A stretch of 64,000 bases of DNA from Polymorphobacter megasporae (GCF_018982885.2 NZ_CP081848.1:2728001-2792000); one strand, 5' to 3'. Numbered from the stretch's first letter, positions 28,856 to 38,852 are shown. The notes: generated from the sequence alone by a model not told the origin. A program made the numbers and translations.

Positions 28856-29721
28856 AGCCGGGTGCCGACGCGGCTCAGCCGCAGCGTGTCGAGCCACGTC
28901 GATGGCCGGTTCCCGACCGCGGTGCCGCTCGTCGAGAAAAAGATCACCTCGGCGCGGCCGACGAGGTTCTGCGCCGGGACCATCCCGACGCCGCCATCGG
29001 CAAGGCTCATCCGGCTGTCGGCGCTGTCATCGCGGTTGTCGCCTTCGACGAAATAATGTCCGGTGGGAACGGTGACCAGCGCCGTGTCATCGGGCGGATC
29101 GCCGGCGTATTCGTCGAGCACGGCATAGGTCCGGCCGCCGAGCGTCTCGAGATAACGCGGATAACGGCAGAGCATCCCGCCGCCGGCGCCGGGCATCGCC
29201 GGGGAGGGGCCGTGACACGAGCCGCCCGGAATCATCGGCAACACGAAGTCGGTTGTGCGGACCCGGGGCACGATCGTCCCGTTGAGCTCGATCGACCCCC
29301 CGATCATCCGGACGCGGTCGCCCGGAAGCCCGATGACGCGCTTGATGAAGTCGGTGCGGTTGTCGCGCGGGGTCTTGAATACGACGACATCGCCGCGCCG
29401 GGGGGCCGCGCCCGCGATCCGGCCGCCGAACAGTGGCGGGGCGAGCGGCAGCGAATATCGGCTGTAGCCATAGGGCCATTTGGCGACGAACAGATAGTCG
29501 CCGCCGAGCAGGGTCGGCAGCATCGATTCGGATGGGATGTTGAACGGCTCGACGACAAAAGTCCGCAGGCCGAGCGCGACGGCGATCGCGATCCCGGTGA
29601 CGCGAACGACGGCGGTGATCTTCTCGAACTGTCGCGCCGCCCGCGCTTGATGCGCCTCGCGCGCCGAGGGGAAGGCGTTTTCCATGCATCGGGGCTTGGC
29701 GGCGACGCGAGCGGGTGTCAA
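28852..29721 (-). CDS. lepB: Signal peptidase I
   Basis: LepB removes signal peptides from Sec and Tat substrates at the outer face of the inner membrane. The 289-residue protein has one membrane helix (about residues 38-56) followed by PFNIPSESMLPTLLGGD with nucleophile Ser66 and FIKRVIGLPGDRV with general base Lys127. The conserved GDNRDDSADSR box is at about residues 241-251. A shorter start at residue 13 (MENAFPSAR) is also reasonable. It is the promoter-proximal gene of lepB-rnc-era. Confidence 0.95.
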   Translation of the reverse strand: MTPARVAAKPRCMENAFPSAREAHQARAARQFEKITAVVRVTGIAIAVALGLRTFVVEPFNIPSESMLPTLLGGDYLFVAKWPYGYSRYSLPLAPPLFGGRIAGAAPRRGDVVVFKTPRDNRTDFIKRVIGLPGDRVRMIGGSIELNGTIVPRVRTTDFVLPMIPGGSCHGPSPAMPGAGGGMLCRYPRYLETLGGRTYAVLDEYAGDPPDDTALVTVPTGHYFVEGDNRDDSADSRMSLADGGVGMVPAQNLVGRAEVIFFSTSGTAVGNRPSTWLDTLRLSRVGTRL

Positions 29722-29769
29722 CCGGCGCAGCGTCGGCTAGAGGGGCTATGAATCAGGAGCCGCACCGCC

Positions 29770-31326
29770 ATGACGACATCAGCCGCGCTCGATACGACTT
29801 CCGCCTGGGCGTCGCTGAACGACCATGCGGCGGCGATTGGAGAGGCCGATCTGGCGGCGTTATTCGGGTCCGAACCCACGCGGATCGAGGCGATGGTGCT
29901 CGATATCGGCGGGATGTGCGTCGATCTGAGCAAGCAGGCCGCGTCGACGGAGACAATGGCGGGGCTCGCAGCGCTGGCGACGACGGCAGCGTTCGACGAC
30001 TGGCGGACGCGGCTGTTCGCCGGTGCCGTGGTCAACCCGTCCGAGGGCCGCGCCGCGACGCACATCGCCGAGCGCGGCAGCGGTGCTGCGGTCGATGTCG
30101 CTGCAGCGGCTCCGGGGCAGGCGAAGCTCCGTGCGGTAGCGAATGCAGTGCGTAACGACGGTACGAAGCACATCGTCCATATCGGCATCGGCGGTTCGGC
30201 GCTCGGCCCGGCGCTTTTGCTCGATGCGCTTGGGCATGAGGGGGACGGCCCGGCGGTGCACGTCGTCGCCAACATCGATGGGATCGCGCTGAGCCGCGCG
30301 CTCGCCGCGTGCGACCCGGCGGCGACTAAGATCGTCATCGTCTCGAAGACCTTCAGCACGCTTGAAACGATGACCAATGCCAACAGCGCGCTCGACTGGC
30401 TCGGCGCGAACGGCGTCGCCGATCCGCGCGGGCGGTGCATCGCGGTCACCGCCGCGCCGGGCCGCGCCCGCGACTTCGGCATCGCCGAGCCGAACATCCT
30501 GCCGTTCGCCGATACTGTTGGTGGGCGCTACTCATTGTGGTCGGCGGTCGGGCTGCCGCTTGCAATCCGCTGCGGCGTCGCGGCCTTCGATGACTTGCTC
30601 GCCGGAGCCGCGGCGGTCGATGCGCATTTCCGCGATACGCCGTTCGCGCGCAACGTCCCCGCGCTCGCGGGGGCGCTCGATGTCTGGGCGGCGACATTCC
30701 AGCACAAGGCGACGCGCAGCGTGTTCGCGTACGACGAGCGGCTGCGGTTGCTGCCGTCGTTCCTGCAGCAACTCGAGATGGAATCGAACGGCAAGCGAGT
30801 CGACCGCGATGGTCGCCCGGTCGCCTATCCGACCGCCGCGATCACATGGGGCGGGATCGGGACCGATGCCCAGCACGCGGTGTTCCAGCTGCTCCACCAG
30901 GGCACGCATAGCGACCCGGTTGAATTCGTCGCCGTTCGAGAGCCGGGCCACACGCTTGGCGAGACCCACCACCGGCAGTTGCTCGGCAATGCCTTTGCGC
31001 AAGGCGCGGCGCTGCTGCGCGGACGGACGTTCGACGAGGCGTTGGCGTTGAGCGACGGCGACGAGGCGTGTGCCCGGGCACGGACCTTCCCCGGCAATCG
31101 GCCGTCGATGACGATCCTGCTCGACCGGCTCGACCCGCGGACGCTCGGCAGCCTGCTCGCCTTCTACGAGCACCGGACGTTCACCGCGGCGGCGCTGCTT
31201 GGAATCAATCCGTTCGACCAATGGGGGGTCGAGCTTGGCAAGGAAATGGCGAGCGCGCTCGACGCAGGCGGCAGCTTCGACCCATCAACCGAGGGGCTGA
31301 TGAAGCGCGCCGGGCTCGGCAAATGA
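29770..31326 (+). CDS. pgi: Glucose-6-phosphate isomerase
   Basis: Pgi interconverts glucose 6-phosphate and fructose 6-phosphate. The 518-residue protein contains HIGIGGSALGPALL, VSKTFSTLETM, the signature GGRYSLWSAVGLP, the segment QQLEMESNGKRV with the catalytic Glu, and QLLHQGTH. AGGAG precedes the ATG by ten bases. Its stop overlaps the next gene by four bases. Confidence 0.96.
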   Translation: MTTSAALDTTSAWASLNDHAAAIGEADLAALFGSEPTRIEAMVLDIGGMCVDLSKQAASTETMAGLAALATTAAFDDWRTRLFAGAVVNPSEGRAATHIAERGSGAAVDVAAAAPGQAKLRAVANAVRNDGTKHIVHIGIGGSALGPALLLDALGHEGDGPAVHVVANIDGIALSRALAACDPAATKIVIVSKTFSTLETMTNANSALDWLGANGVADPRGRCIAVTAAPGRARDFGIAEPNILPFADTVGGRYSLWSAVGLPLAIRCGVAAFDDLLAGAAAVDAHFRDTPFARNVPALAGALDVWAATFQHKATRSVFAYDERLRLLPSFLQQLEMESNGKRVDRDGRPVAYPTAAITWGGIGTDAQHAVFQLLHQGTHSDPVEFVAVREPGHTLGETHHRQLLGNAFAQGAALLRGRTFDEALALSDGDEACARARTFPGNRPSMTILLDRLDPRTLGSLLAFYEHRTFTAAALLGINPFDQWGVELGKEMASALDAGGSFDPSTEGLMKRAGLGK

Positions 31327-31823
31327 CGATCATCGCCGACCGGATGACCGCCGAGATCGAGGGTGATTTCGTCGTCTTCCTCATCGGCATGCGGATCAAC
31401 CGCTGGTGGAAGCCGTGGCGCTGGCTCCCGGTGGGGATGGCGATGGGGCGGATGCTCGCCGAACTCGGCCGGACGCCGGCGATGGGCCTGCTCCACGCCC
31501 GGTCCTACCTCGGACTTCCCGACGTCATGGTCGTGCAATACTGGCGCAGCTTCGCCGATCTGCACGCCTATGCGCACGCGTCGTCGCTCGAACATCGCCC
31601 GGCATGGACTGCGTTCAATCGCGTGGTCGGGTCTAACGGCGATGTCGGCATCTGGCACGAGACATTTCTCGTCACCGCCGGACAGTATGAGAGCCTGTAC
31701 AATAATATGCCGCCGTTTGGGCTCGGCATTGCCGGCGGACTCGTCACCGCACGCGGGCGACGGTCATCGGCAAAGGGGCGGCTCGGTGTCGAAGCGGCGG
31801 ATCAGTCGTCGAGCGCGCTATAG
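31323..31823 (+). CDS. DUF4188 family protein
   Basis: A 166-residue protein of the DUF4188 type, sometimes annotated as monooxygenase-like because of a ferredoxin-like fold. Family-like features are VVFLIGMRINRWWKPWRWLPV, LLHARSYLGLPDVMVVQYWRS and LHAYAHA, and GIWHETFLV. It is coupled to pgi by ATGA. Its end overlaps the convergent serine hydrolase by 22 bases. The reaction is unknown. Confidence 0.75.
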   Translation: MTIIADRMTAEIEGDFVVFLIGMRINRWWKPWRWLPVGMAMGRMLAELGRTPAMGLLHARSYLGLPDVMVVQYWRSFADLHAYAHASSLEHRPAWTAFNRVVGSNGDVGIWHETFLVTAGQYESLYNNMPPFGLGIAGGLVTARGRRSSAKGRLGVEAADQSSSAL

Positions 31824-33043
31824 ACCAGAGTCCGCAGCTCGCGTCGTACCGGATACGTCGAGCTCGGCATCAATTGCGTCATGAAGACCGCGACGAGTTC
31901 CTCGGCCGGATCGACCCAGAAGAAGGTGCTTGCCGCGCCGCCCCAGAAATAATCGCCGTCACTGCCGGGGATCAGCGTCCGCGCCGCGCTGGTCGAGGTG
32001 GCGAGGCCGAGCCCGAAGCCGACTCCGTCGTACGCCGCCTCGCTGAACAACGACTTCGACACTGCGGGCAGGTCGACGCCGCCGGGGAGGTGGTTCGCGG
32101 TCATCAAGTCGAGCGTCTTGCGCCCGATCAGTCGATGATCGTCGAGCGTCCCGCCATTCAACATCGCCAGCCCGAACTTCATGTAATCGGCGGCAGTCGA
32201 GACGAGGCCGCCGCCGCCCGACACGAACGCTGGCGGCTTGAGGAACGCGCTCGTCGCCGGGTCGTCCTGCAGCGCGATGCCGCCGCCGGCCTTCGGCTGG
32301 TAACACGCGGCGAAGCGGTGCGCTTTATCGGCGGGGACGTGAAAGCCGGTGTCGGTCATGCCGAGCGGATCGAGGATCCGCCGCTGGAGGAAGTCCTCGA
32401 ACGGTTCACCCGCAATCACGCCGATCAGATAGCCGATGACGTCGGTCGAAACCGAGTAATTCCAGGCGGTTCCAGGGGAGAATTCGAGCGGTAGGTGCGC
32501 GAGGTCGGCGATGAAGCTGTCGAGCGTCCCGGCCTTCTCGATCTCGCCGATCTTGCCCATGCGATAAGCGGCGTCGACGTTGGTCCGCATCTGGAAGCCG
32601 TAGGTCAGTCCGCTGGTGTGGCGCAGCAGGTCGACGATCCGCATCGGCGATGCCGTCGGGGTCGTCGCGAAGCCGGTCGATCGCGTCCCGCCGGCAAACA
32701 CGCCAAGGCCGCGCCACGCCGGGATATAGCGGTGAACCGGATCATCGAGCGCGACCTTGCCCTCCTCGACAAGCATCATGAACGCAACCGACGTCAGCGG
32801 CTTGGTCATCGAATAAATGCGGAAGATCGTATCGTCGGCGAGCGGGACCGCGCGCTCGACATCGGCGTGGCCGAGGACGCAATGATAGGCGGGCTCGCCA
32901 AAGCGCGACACGCTGACGAGTGCCCCCGCGAGCTTGCCGGGCGCGATGTACCTTTCGTCGAGGAACGCTTCGATCCGCGCCAGCCGTTCGGGGCTGAAAC
33001 CGAGTTCGCCCGGGTCGATCGTCACCGCGCGCCCGTTCGTCAC
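31802..33043 (-). CDS. Serine hydrolase of the beta-lactamase/esterase (class C-like) family
   Basis: This 413-residue protein has the penicillin-binding fold. The SxxK motif is SMTK (Ser78-Lys81), YSV follows AWN as the YxN-equivalent, and the C-terminal GGAASTFFWVDP replaces the KTG region. This pattern is typical of EstB-like esterases rather than true beta-lactamases. No signal peptide is visible from the chosen GTG start at 33043, which follows GGTGGGTCA. A longer frame upstream would run through the next gene and lacks similarity. The substrate is unknown. Confidence 0.85.
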   Translation of the reverse strand: MTNGRAVTIDPGELGFSPERLARIEAFLDERYIAPGKLAGALVSVSRFGEPAYHCVLGHADVERAVPLADDTIFRIYSMTKPLTSVAFMMLVEEGKVALDDPVHRYIPAWRGLGVFAGGTRSTGFATTPTASPMRIVDLLRHTSGLTYGFQMRTNVDAAYRMGKIGEIEKAGTLDSFIADLAHLPLEFSPGTAWNYSVSTDVIGYLIGVIAGEPFEDFLQRRILDPLGMTDTGFHVPADKAHRFAACYQPKAGGGIALQDDPATSAFLKPPAFVSGGGGLVSTAADYMKFGLAMLNGGTLDDHRLIGRKTLDLMTANHLPGGVDLPAVSKSLFSEAAYDGVGFGLGLATSTSAARTLIPGSDGDYFWGGAASTFFWVDPAEELVAVFMTQLMPSSTYPVRRELRTLVYSALDD

Positions 33044-33054
33044 TGACCCACCGC

Positions 33055-33276
33055 TCACAGGGTCGGCTGGTCGAAGCGGCGCGGATAGATTTCGGCGTGA
33101 AGCTTGAGGATCGCGGTGCTTCCCGTCGTCGTGCACCAGCCGGGAACGACAGCGTGGACGATGCAGCCGCCCGCCGCCGCGATCAGCCGTCCGGCAACCG
33201 TCAAGCTCGCGCGCATATGTTCGAAATACCCCTCGCCGACGCTGCGCGGGTGATCGATCAGCAAGCGGTGTATCAT
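33055..33276 (-). CDS. DUF6356 family small membrane-like protein
   Basis: A 73-residue ORF with the pattern IDHPRSVGEGYFEHMRASLTVAGRL, then a hydrophobic stretch around CIVHAVVPG and the tail TGSTAILKLHAEI, which matches my recollection of DUF6356. It ends 12 bases before the serine hydrolase start, so they are probably one transcript. Its role is unknown. Confidence 0.65.
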   Translation of the reverse strand: MIHRLLIDHPRSVGEGYFEHMRASLTVAGRLIAAAGGCIVHAVVPGWCTTTGSTAILKLHAEIYPRRFDQPTL

Positions 33277-33366
33277 CGCGCAGAACTCCTCGTCGGCGAA
33301 CTCTGTTATCGTCGATTATAGCCCCCGATGACAACCGGCGATCGACCCGCTACGAAGGCGTCGCGC

Positions 33367-33439
33367 GGGCGATTAGCTCAGTTGGTAGAGCGCCTCCTTT
33401 ACACGGAGGATGTCGGCGGTTCGAGCCCGTCATCGCCCA
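33367..33439 (+). tRNA. tRNA-Val (TAC)
   Basis: A full cloverleaf is visible: acceptor GGGCGAT pairing with ATCGCCC, D arm with AGCTC and GAGC, anticodon stem CCTCC/GGAGG around the loop with TAC, and T arm GGCGGTTCGAGCCCGTC. The discriminator is A. CCA is not encoded. Confidence 0.95.
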
Positions 33440-33637
33440 CGCGCAGACCCTCATCTCCGCGCCCTGCGCACCCCGACGCCGCAGTGTTGCGATGCGGCAA
33501 CATGTAAATTCTTCCGTGGCACTTGTGTCCAAGTATCGCTGGAAATGTCGCTGAAGCGTCATAAACCCGCGCCAGAAGACGCTCGACGATTCGGCGGTTC
33601 ATCGACCGTCAATCAGGGGTTTTACTGGGAGCGGACA

Positions 33638-36600
33638 ATGCGTAGATTTTTTGCGGGCGCTTCGCTCGCTGCGATGGTTATTGCCTCCTCGGCAAGCGCG
33701 CAGGAGACGACTGCAGTTATTCGCGGCACAGTCACCGCCGCCGGTACGCCTGTCGCCAACGCCCAGCTTACTATCACCAACGTCCCGTCGGGCACAGTGT
33801 CGCGCGCCGTGACCGACTCGTCGGGAACATTCACCGCGAGCGGCCTGCGTTCGGGCGGCCCGTACAAGGTCGAGGTCGCCAGCACCTCGGGCAACTCGAC
33901 CGTCACCGACATCTTCACCCAGGTTGGCCAGCCTTTCGACCTGCCGATCGACGTCGCCAGTGGCGCAGCGGGCGGCGACATCGTCGTCAGCGCCTCGGCA
34001 ATCAAGCGCGCCGGCATTACCTCGGACGGTCCGCAGACGACGCTCAGCCAGGTCGACATCAGCAAGGTCGCCTCGGTCAACCGCGACATCCGCGACATCG
34101 AGCGCCGCTCGCCGTTCGCGACGATCGACCTCACCAACAGCCGCGCGGTATCGTTCGCTGGCGTCAACCCGCGCTTCAACCGCTTCACGATCAACGGCGC
34201 GCAGGTCGGCGACAACTTCGGCCTCAACTCTGACGCCAGCCCGACGCGGCGCGGCCCCGTGCCGTTCGACGCGATCGCGCAGGTCTCGGTCTCGATCGCT
34301 CCGTTCGACATCCGCCAGAGCAACTTCCAGGGCGGCGTCATCGACACACAGCTGCTGTCGGGAACCAACGAATATCACGTCAACGGCTTCTATTCGCAGA
34401 GCACGAGCGGCCTTCAGGGCCACCAGATCGGCGCGATCATCGTGCCGAATATCCATTACAAGAGCGAGACCTATGGCGCGACCGTGTCGGGCCCGATCAT
34501 CAAGGACAAGTTGTTCTTCATGGGGTCGTACGAGCGCAACACTGATCCGCGGCCGCTGTCGCCCGGTTCCACCTCGCAGGTGCCCAACCTTACCGACGCG
34601 ACGGTCGCCAACATCCAGTCGATCGCCAAGAGCGTGTATAATTACGACACCGGCGGAATCCTGCCGATCACCAAGAACATCGACGAGAAGTTCGTCATCA
34701 AGCTCGATGCCAACCTGTCCGACCGCCAGAAGCTGTCGTTCTCGTACATCAATGCGTACGACGCGACCGACATCCTCGTGAACTCGGGCACGTCGGTGAC
34801 GGGCAACAATACCAGCGCGGCGACGAATACAAGCGGCCCGTCGATCAGCCTCGCGTCGAACGACTATAAGCTGACCGAACTTCTCCGTACCGGTATCGTA
34901 CAGCTGAACTCGGACTGGACCGACAACTTCTCGACCGAAGCGCGGTTCGTCTACAAGTCGGCGACAAAGGGACAGGACCCCGAGCAGGGCCGCGGTTTCG
35001 CGCAGTTTAAGGTCTGCACTGCGCCGACGAGCGGCCTTGCGGTCGGCGGCACCGCCGACACGCCGACAACGTGCGGCGCCGGCGTGCCCGCGATCTACTT
35101 CGGTCCCGATATCAGCCGTCAGACCAACGCGCTGTTCAGCGATACGTATGACGGCTCGTTCCTGATGCGCTATCAGGCGGGTAATCACGCGTTCAAGGCA
35201 CTGATCGAATACGTCGAGAATCGCGATATCGACGACTTCCTCCAGTACAGCGCGGGTGCGTACTACTTCGACTCGATCGCCGACTTCCAGAACAAGAACG
35301 CCAGCCAGTTCGATTATCAGAACGGGCTCAACCTTGATCCGAGCAGCACGAGCGCAAAGTTCAAGTATGGCACCTACACCTTCGGGCTGCAGGACGACTG
35401 GGCGATCAACAACACATTGCGGGTGACCTACGGCGCGCGCGTCGACCTCGACGAGTCGTATAGCGCGGTTAAGGTCAACCAGAATTTCGTCAACCGCTAT
35501 GGCTTCTCGAACGGCAAAAGCTTCGGCGGCCTCTATTCGATTCAGCCGCGCCTGAGCTTCGACTATAAGGGCATCAGCAACCTCGACATCCGTGGCGGCG
35601 GCGGCATCTTTGCCGGCGGCACCCCCGACATCTACTTCTCGAACTCCTATGCAAACACCGGCGCTCTCCAGAACCGCATCTCCTCGGTCATCCGGACGAC
35701 CTCGGTAGGCGGCGTCACCACCGGCTGCGCCGCGCCGTACAACACGCCCGCAACGGCAGCGATCTGCACCGCCGCGCTCAACGGGGTCAGCGGCACGACG
35801 ATCCCGACGTCGATCAACAGCTTTCTGACGACGAACACCGCATCGCTGCTGACCGCGCCGACCGCTTCGGTGAGCCCACGCTTCAAGCTCCCGTCGTACA
35901 AGCGCTTCACGCTGTCGGCAGACTATAAGTTCTTCGGGATCAACTTCGGTGCCGATTATCTCTACTCGAAGACGATCGAGTCGGTGACTTTCACCGACCT
36001 CCGCTCGGTTCAGAACGGCGTCCTGCCCGATGGCCGCCCGCGCTACACCTTCCACACGACACCCGGAGCCGGCGTCCAGACCGCCGACACCAATACCGAT
36101 ATCCAGATCGGCAACACCTCGCTCGGCCGCAGCCACGTCGCGGTCGTCCGCTTCGACAAGGAATTCGACTGGGGTCTGTCACTGTCGGGCAGCTACACCT
36201 ACCAGGACGTGAAGGACGTTTCGAACGCGACGTCGTCGGTTGCCGGGTCGCTCTACAACAACCAGGCAGTCAATGATCCAAACCAGGCCGCTTACGGAAT
36301 CAGTAGCGACCAGACCAAGTGGCAGTTCAAGTATAACGTCGGCTACGACCACGCCTTCTTCCGCGACTATCGCACCGTCGTTCAGCTGTTCGGCGAAACC
36401 CGTGCGGGCCGTCCGTACAGCTATACAATGAACGATCTGCAAGCGGGCCGCTCGGCGGTGTTCGGGACGACCGGCAACTCGAACCACTATCTGCTCTACG
36501 TCCCGACGAGCACGACCGACGCGCGCGTCAGCTACGACACGGCGGCGACGCAAACCGCGCTCGATAACCTGATCAACTCGACCGCACTCAAGAACTTCCG

Positions 36601-36973
36601 CGGTCAGGTTGCGCCGAAGAACATTGCCCGGTCGCGCGCTAACACACGCATCGACCTCCATGTCGAGCAGGAGATCCCGACCTTTGTCGGCAAGTCGCGG
36701 ATCACCTTGTTCGGCGACATCGAAAACATGCCCAACCTGCTCAACCATAATTGGGGCGGCGTAACGCAGGTCGCCTTCCCGCAGACGGCAACCGCGGTTA
36801 ACGTCCAGTGCCTTGCGGTGGCGACGGCAACCGGGACCGCGGCTGTGGCGAACACCGCGTCGAACCAGGTCTGCACACAATATCGCTACTCGGCGGTTCA
36901 GAACCCGGCGGAGGTAACGACGACGGCGGTGTCGCTTTACCTGATCCGGGTTGGCGCACGGTTTAAGTTTTAG
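33638..36973 (+). CDS. Oar-like TonB-dependent receptor with carboxypeptidase-regulatory-like N-domain
   Basis: This 1111-residue outer-membrane protein starts at ATG 33638 with a signal peptide (MRRFFAGASLAAMVIASSAS). A carboxypeptidase-regulatory-like beta domain follows (about residues 28-110: AVIRGTVTAAGTPVANAQLTI), then a plug (FNRFTINGAQVGDNFGLNSD and FDIRQSNFQGGVIDT) and a long barrel ending LIRVGARFKF. The terminal aromatic F suits BAM recognition. Oar-like receptors are tied to protein secretion or uptake of large substrates in other groups, but no ligand can be inferred here. It has its own downstream terminator. Confidence 0.92.
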   Translation: MRRFFAGASLAAMVIASSASAQETTAVIRGTVTAAGTPVANAQLTITNVPSGTVSRAVTDSSGTFTASGLRSGGPYKVEVASTSGNSTVTDIFTQVGQPFDLPIDVASGAAGGDIVVSASAIKRAGITSDGPQTTLSQVDISKVASVNRDIRDIERRSPFATIDLTNSRAVSFAGVNPRFNRFTINGAQVGDNFGLNSDASPTRRGPVPFDAIAQVSVSIAPFDIRQSNFQGGVIDTQLLSGTNEYHVNGFYSQSTSGLQGHQIGAIIVPNIHYKSETYGATVSGPIIKDKLFFMGSYERNTDPRPLSPGSTSQVPNLTDATVANIQSIAKSVYNYDTGGILPITKNIDEKFVIKLDANLSDRQKLSFSYINAYDATDILVNSGTSVTGNNTSAATNTSGPSISLASNDYKLTELLRTGIVQLNSDWTDNFSTEARFVYKSATKGQDPEQGRGFAQFKVCTAPTSGLAVGGTADTPTTCGAGVPAIYFGPDISRQTNALFSDTYDGSFLMRYQAGNHAFKALIEYVENRDIDDFLQYSAGAYYFDSIADFQNKNASQFDYQNGLNLDPSSTSAKFKYGTYTFGLQDDWAINNTLRVTYGARVDLDESYSAVKVNQNFVNRYGFSNGKSFGGLYSIQPRLSFDYKGISNLDIRGGGGIFAGGTPDIYFSNSYANTGALQNRISSVIRTTSVGGVTTGCAAPYNTPATAAICTAALNGVSGTTIPTSINSFLTTNTASLLTAPTASVSPRFKLPSYKRFTLSADYKFFGINFGADYLYSKTIESVTFTDLRSVQNGVLPDGRPRYTFHTTPGAGVQTADTNTDIQIGNTSLGRSHVAVVRFDKEFDWGLSLSGSYTYQDVKDVSNATSSVAGSLYNNQAVNDPNQAAYGISSDQTKWQFKYNVGYDHAFFRDYRTVVQLFGETRAGRPYSYTMNDLQAGRSAVFGTTGNSNHYLLYVPTSTTDARVSYDTAATQTALDNLINSTALKNFRGQVAPKNIARSRANTRIDLHVEQEIPTFVGKSRITLFGDIENMPNLLNHNWGGVTQVAFPQTATAVNVQCLAVATATGTAAVANTASNQVCTQYRYSAVQNPAEVTTTAVSLYLIRVGARFKF

Positions 36974-37090
36974 GCCGAACGCGGTCGCGCACAGGAAGAA
37001 TTTGCGCTTGCGAATTCGTCCTGTGCGCGGACTCGCGGCAGGCCCGGCCGGCGAGGCGGCGGCATAAAGCCGCCGAACCCGTCCGACGAA

Positions 37091-37122
37091 AACGGCGGGC
37101 TTTGCCCGTCGTTCTTGTTTTT
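37091..37122 (+). terminator. Rho-independent terminator of the Oar-like gene
   Basis: The stem AACGGCGGGC-TTT-GCCCGTCGTT, with one mismatch, is followed by CTTGTTTTTG. It lies about 120 bases after the stop of the receptor gene. An upstream GGCGGC/GCCGCC hairpin around 37051-37070 may assist. Confidence 0.65.
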
Positions 37123-37247
37123 GCTGCTTATTGTTAGTCCTGCCCTTCGGAAGGCGCGTCGCGGCAAACCCGCGCCGTCGTCGGACGGGTTCGGCGAGGA
37201 AGGTTCGCCGACCCGCCGGCCGGCCTTGCGCGACTCGCGCCGAAGTA

Positions 37248-37270
37248 GAAAATCGCGGAGGGCGATTTTC
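37248..37270 (-). terminator. Hairpin downstream of the Lrp-type gene
   Basis: A 9-bp perfect stem (GAAAATCGC / GCGATTTTC) with a five-base loop, extended by outer CGAAG/CTTCG arms, lies 20 bases beyond the stop of the minus-strand Lrp gene. The rest of the 316-base gap between the two genes holds only these hairpins and no gene that I can support. Confidence 0.55.
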
Positions 37271-37289
37271 GTCTTCGGCGTCGGTCGCT

Positions 37290-37769
37290 TCAGGCGTCCA
37301 CCGGAACTCCCGGCAGCACCTTCGACGTCCGGATCGTCAGCGACGTCCGCACATGGTCGACATTCGGTGCAGCGGTCAGCTCACGCGTCAGAAACCGCTG
37401 AAACTCCTGCAGGTCGTGCGCCACCACCTTCAGGATAAAATCGATTTCGCCATTGAGCATGTGGCATTCGCGGACCTGCGGCAGCGTCGCGACATGTTCC
37501 TCGAACGCGCGCAACTCGTCCTCGGCCTGGCTCTTGAGGCTGACCATGGCAAAAACGGTAATGCCGTAACCCATCGATTCGGGATCGAGGTCTGCATGGT
37601 AGCCACGGATCACTCCGGCTTCCTCCAGCGCGCGGACGCGCCTGAGACATGGCGGCGCGGTCAGCCCGGCGCGTTCGGCAAGGTCGACATTGGTGATCCG
37701 CCCTTCGCTCTGCAGGTGACTAAGAATGATCCGGTCGATCATATCGAGCTGAAGGCGTGAGCGGTGCAT
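37290..37769 (-). CDS. Lrp/AsnC family transcriptional regulator
   Basis: From ATG 37769 the protein has 159 residues. It has an N-terminal HTH (MIDRIILSHLQSEGRITNVDLAERAGLTAPPCLRRVRALEEAGVI, about residues 10-54) and a C-terminal RAM ligand domain (VRECHMLNGEIDFILKVVAHDL). The pattern is closest to leucine/amino acid-responsive Lrp members. It is divergent from trxB across a 111-base gap. Its targets are unknown. Confidence 0.9.
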   Translation of the reverse strand: MHRSRLQLDMIDRIILSHLQSEGRITNVDLAERAGLTAPPCLRRVRALEEAGVIRGYHADLDPESMGYGITVFAMVSLKSQAEDELRAFEEHVATLPQVRECHMLNGEIDFILKVVAHDLQEFQRFLTRELTAAPNVDHVRTSLTIRTSKVLPGVPVDA

Positions 37770-37880
37770 CCCGCAATCACTGCAACGATACGCCGCCAAA
37801 TACTATTAGAATGTTGCGGCAATGGGCAATTAGTTGCGAATTGATGTGGGCGGGCTACATACACGGTAAGGAGATTTCGC

Positions 37881-38852
37881 TTGCCTGACATCGTTACCCG
37901 CCTGCTCGTGATTGGCTCAGGCCCGGCAGGTTACACCGCCGCGGTTTATGCGGCGCGGGCCGCGCTCGACCCGGTCCTCGTCGAGGGGTTGCAGCCCGGC
38001 GGGCAGCTGACGATCACCACCGATGTGGAGAACTGGCCGGGCGATACGAGCGTCCTTGGCCCCGACCTGATGGTGCGGATGGCGGAGCAGGCAAAGCACG
38101 TCGGCGCGACGATCAAGAGCGACATCATCACCGCGGTCGACCTGTCGCGGCACCCCTATGTCGCGACGGGCGATTCGGGCACGCGCTATGTCGCCGACAC
38201 GATCGTCATCGCCACCGGAGCGCAGGCGCGCTGGCTCGGACTCGAGTCAGAGACCCGGTTTCGCGGCTTCGGCGTATCGGCATGCGCGACGTGCGATGGC
38301 TTTTTCTTTCGCGGCAAAATCGTTGCGGTCGTCGGCGGCGGCAACACCGCGGTCGAGGAAGCGATGTTCCTGACCAACTTCGCGAGCAAGGTCTACCTCA
38401 TCCACCGCCGCGACACCCTCCGCGCCGACAAGACCAACCAGTCGCGGCTGTTCGCCAATCCCAAGATCGAGATGATCTGGAATGCCGAGGTCGGCGCGGT
38501 CGAGGGGACCGACGTGCCGCTCGGCGTCACCGGCATCGACCTGCTCGATGCGACGACCGGCATGGTTCGGTCGCTCGCGGTCGACGGTCTGTTCATCGCG
38601 ATCGGCCACGTTCCCGCGACGGCGCTGTTCGCCGGCAAGCTCGACATGGACGACGAGGGGTATCTGATCACGGCCCCGGACTCGACCGCGACCTCGGTCC
38701 CGGGTGTGTTCGCGGCAGGTGACGTCAAGGACAAGGTCTATCGCCAGGCGGTGACGGCAGCGGGGATGGGCTGCATGGCGGCGCTCGAGGCCGAGCGCTA
38801 CCTCGCACACCACCACGCCGCCGAGCCGGTGCGCGTGGTCGTCAACGCCTGA
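37881..38852 (+). CDS. trxB: Thioredoxin-disulfide reductase
   Basis: TrxB reduces thioredoxin with NADPH. The 323-residue flavoprotein has the FAD motif IGSGPAGYTAAVYAARA, the redox pair Cys135/Cys138 in SACATCDGFFF, the NADPH motif VVGGGNTAVEEA and FAAGDVKDKVYRQAVTAAG at the end. The start is TTG at 37881 with AAGGAG eight bases upstream. Confidence 0.96.
   Translation: MPDIVTRLLVIGSGPAGYTAAVYAARAALDPVLVEGLQPGGQLTITTDVENWPGDTSVLGPDLMVRMAEQAKHVGATIKSDIITAVDLSRHPYVATGDSGTRYVADTIVIATGAQARWLGLESETRFRGFGVSACATCDGFFFRGKIVAVVGGGNTAVEEAMFLTNFASKVYLIHRRDTLRADKTNQSRLFANPKIEMIWNAEVGAVEGTDVPLGVTGIDLLDATTGMVRSLAVDGLFIAIGHVPATALFAGKLDMDDEGYLITAPDSTATSVPGVFAAGDVKDKVYRQAVTAAGMGCMAALEAERYLAHHHAAEPVRVVVNA

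Noticed and set aside
33599-36136. An 845-codon antisense ORF over the Oar-like receptor
   Set aside because: It has the typical composition of a high-GC shadow frame, while the opposite strand has a clear signal peptide, plug and barrel.
37131-37760. A plus-strand ORF antisense to the Lrp-type gene
   Set aside because: The minus strand carries a clear Lrp HTH and RAM domain; the plus frame is a shadow that also runs through hairpins.
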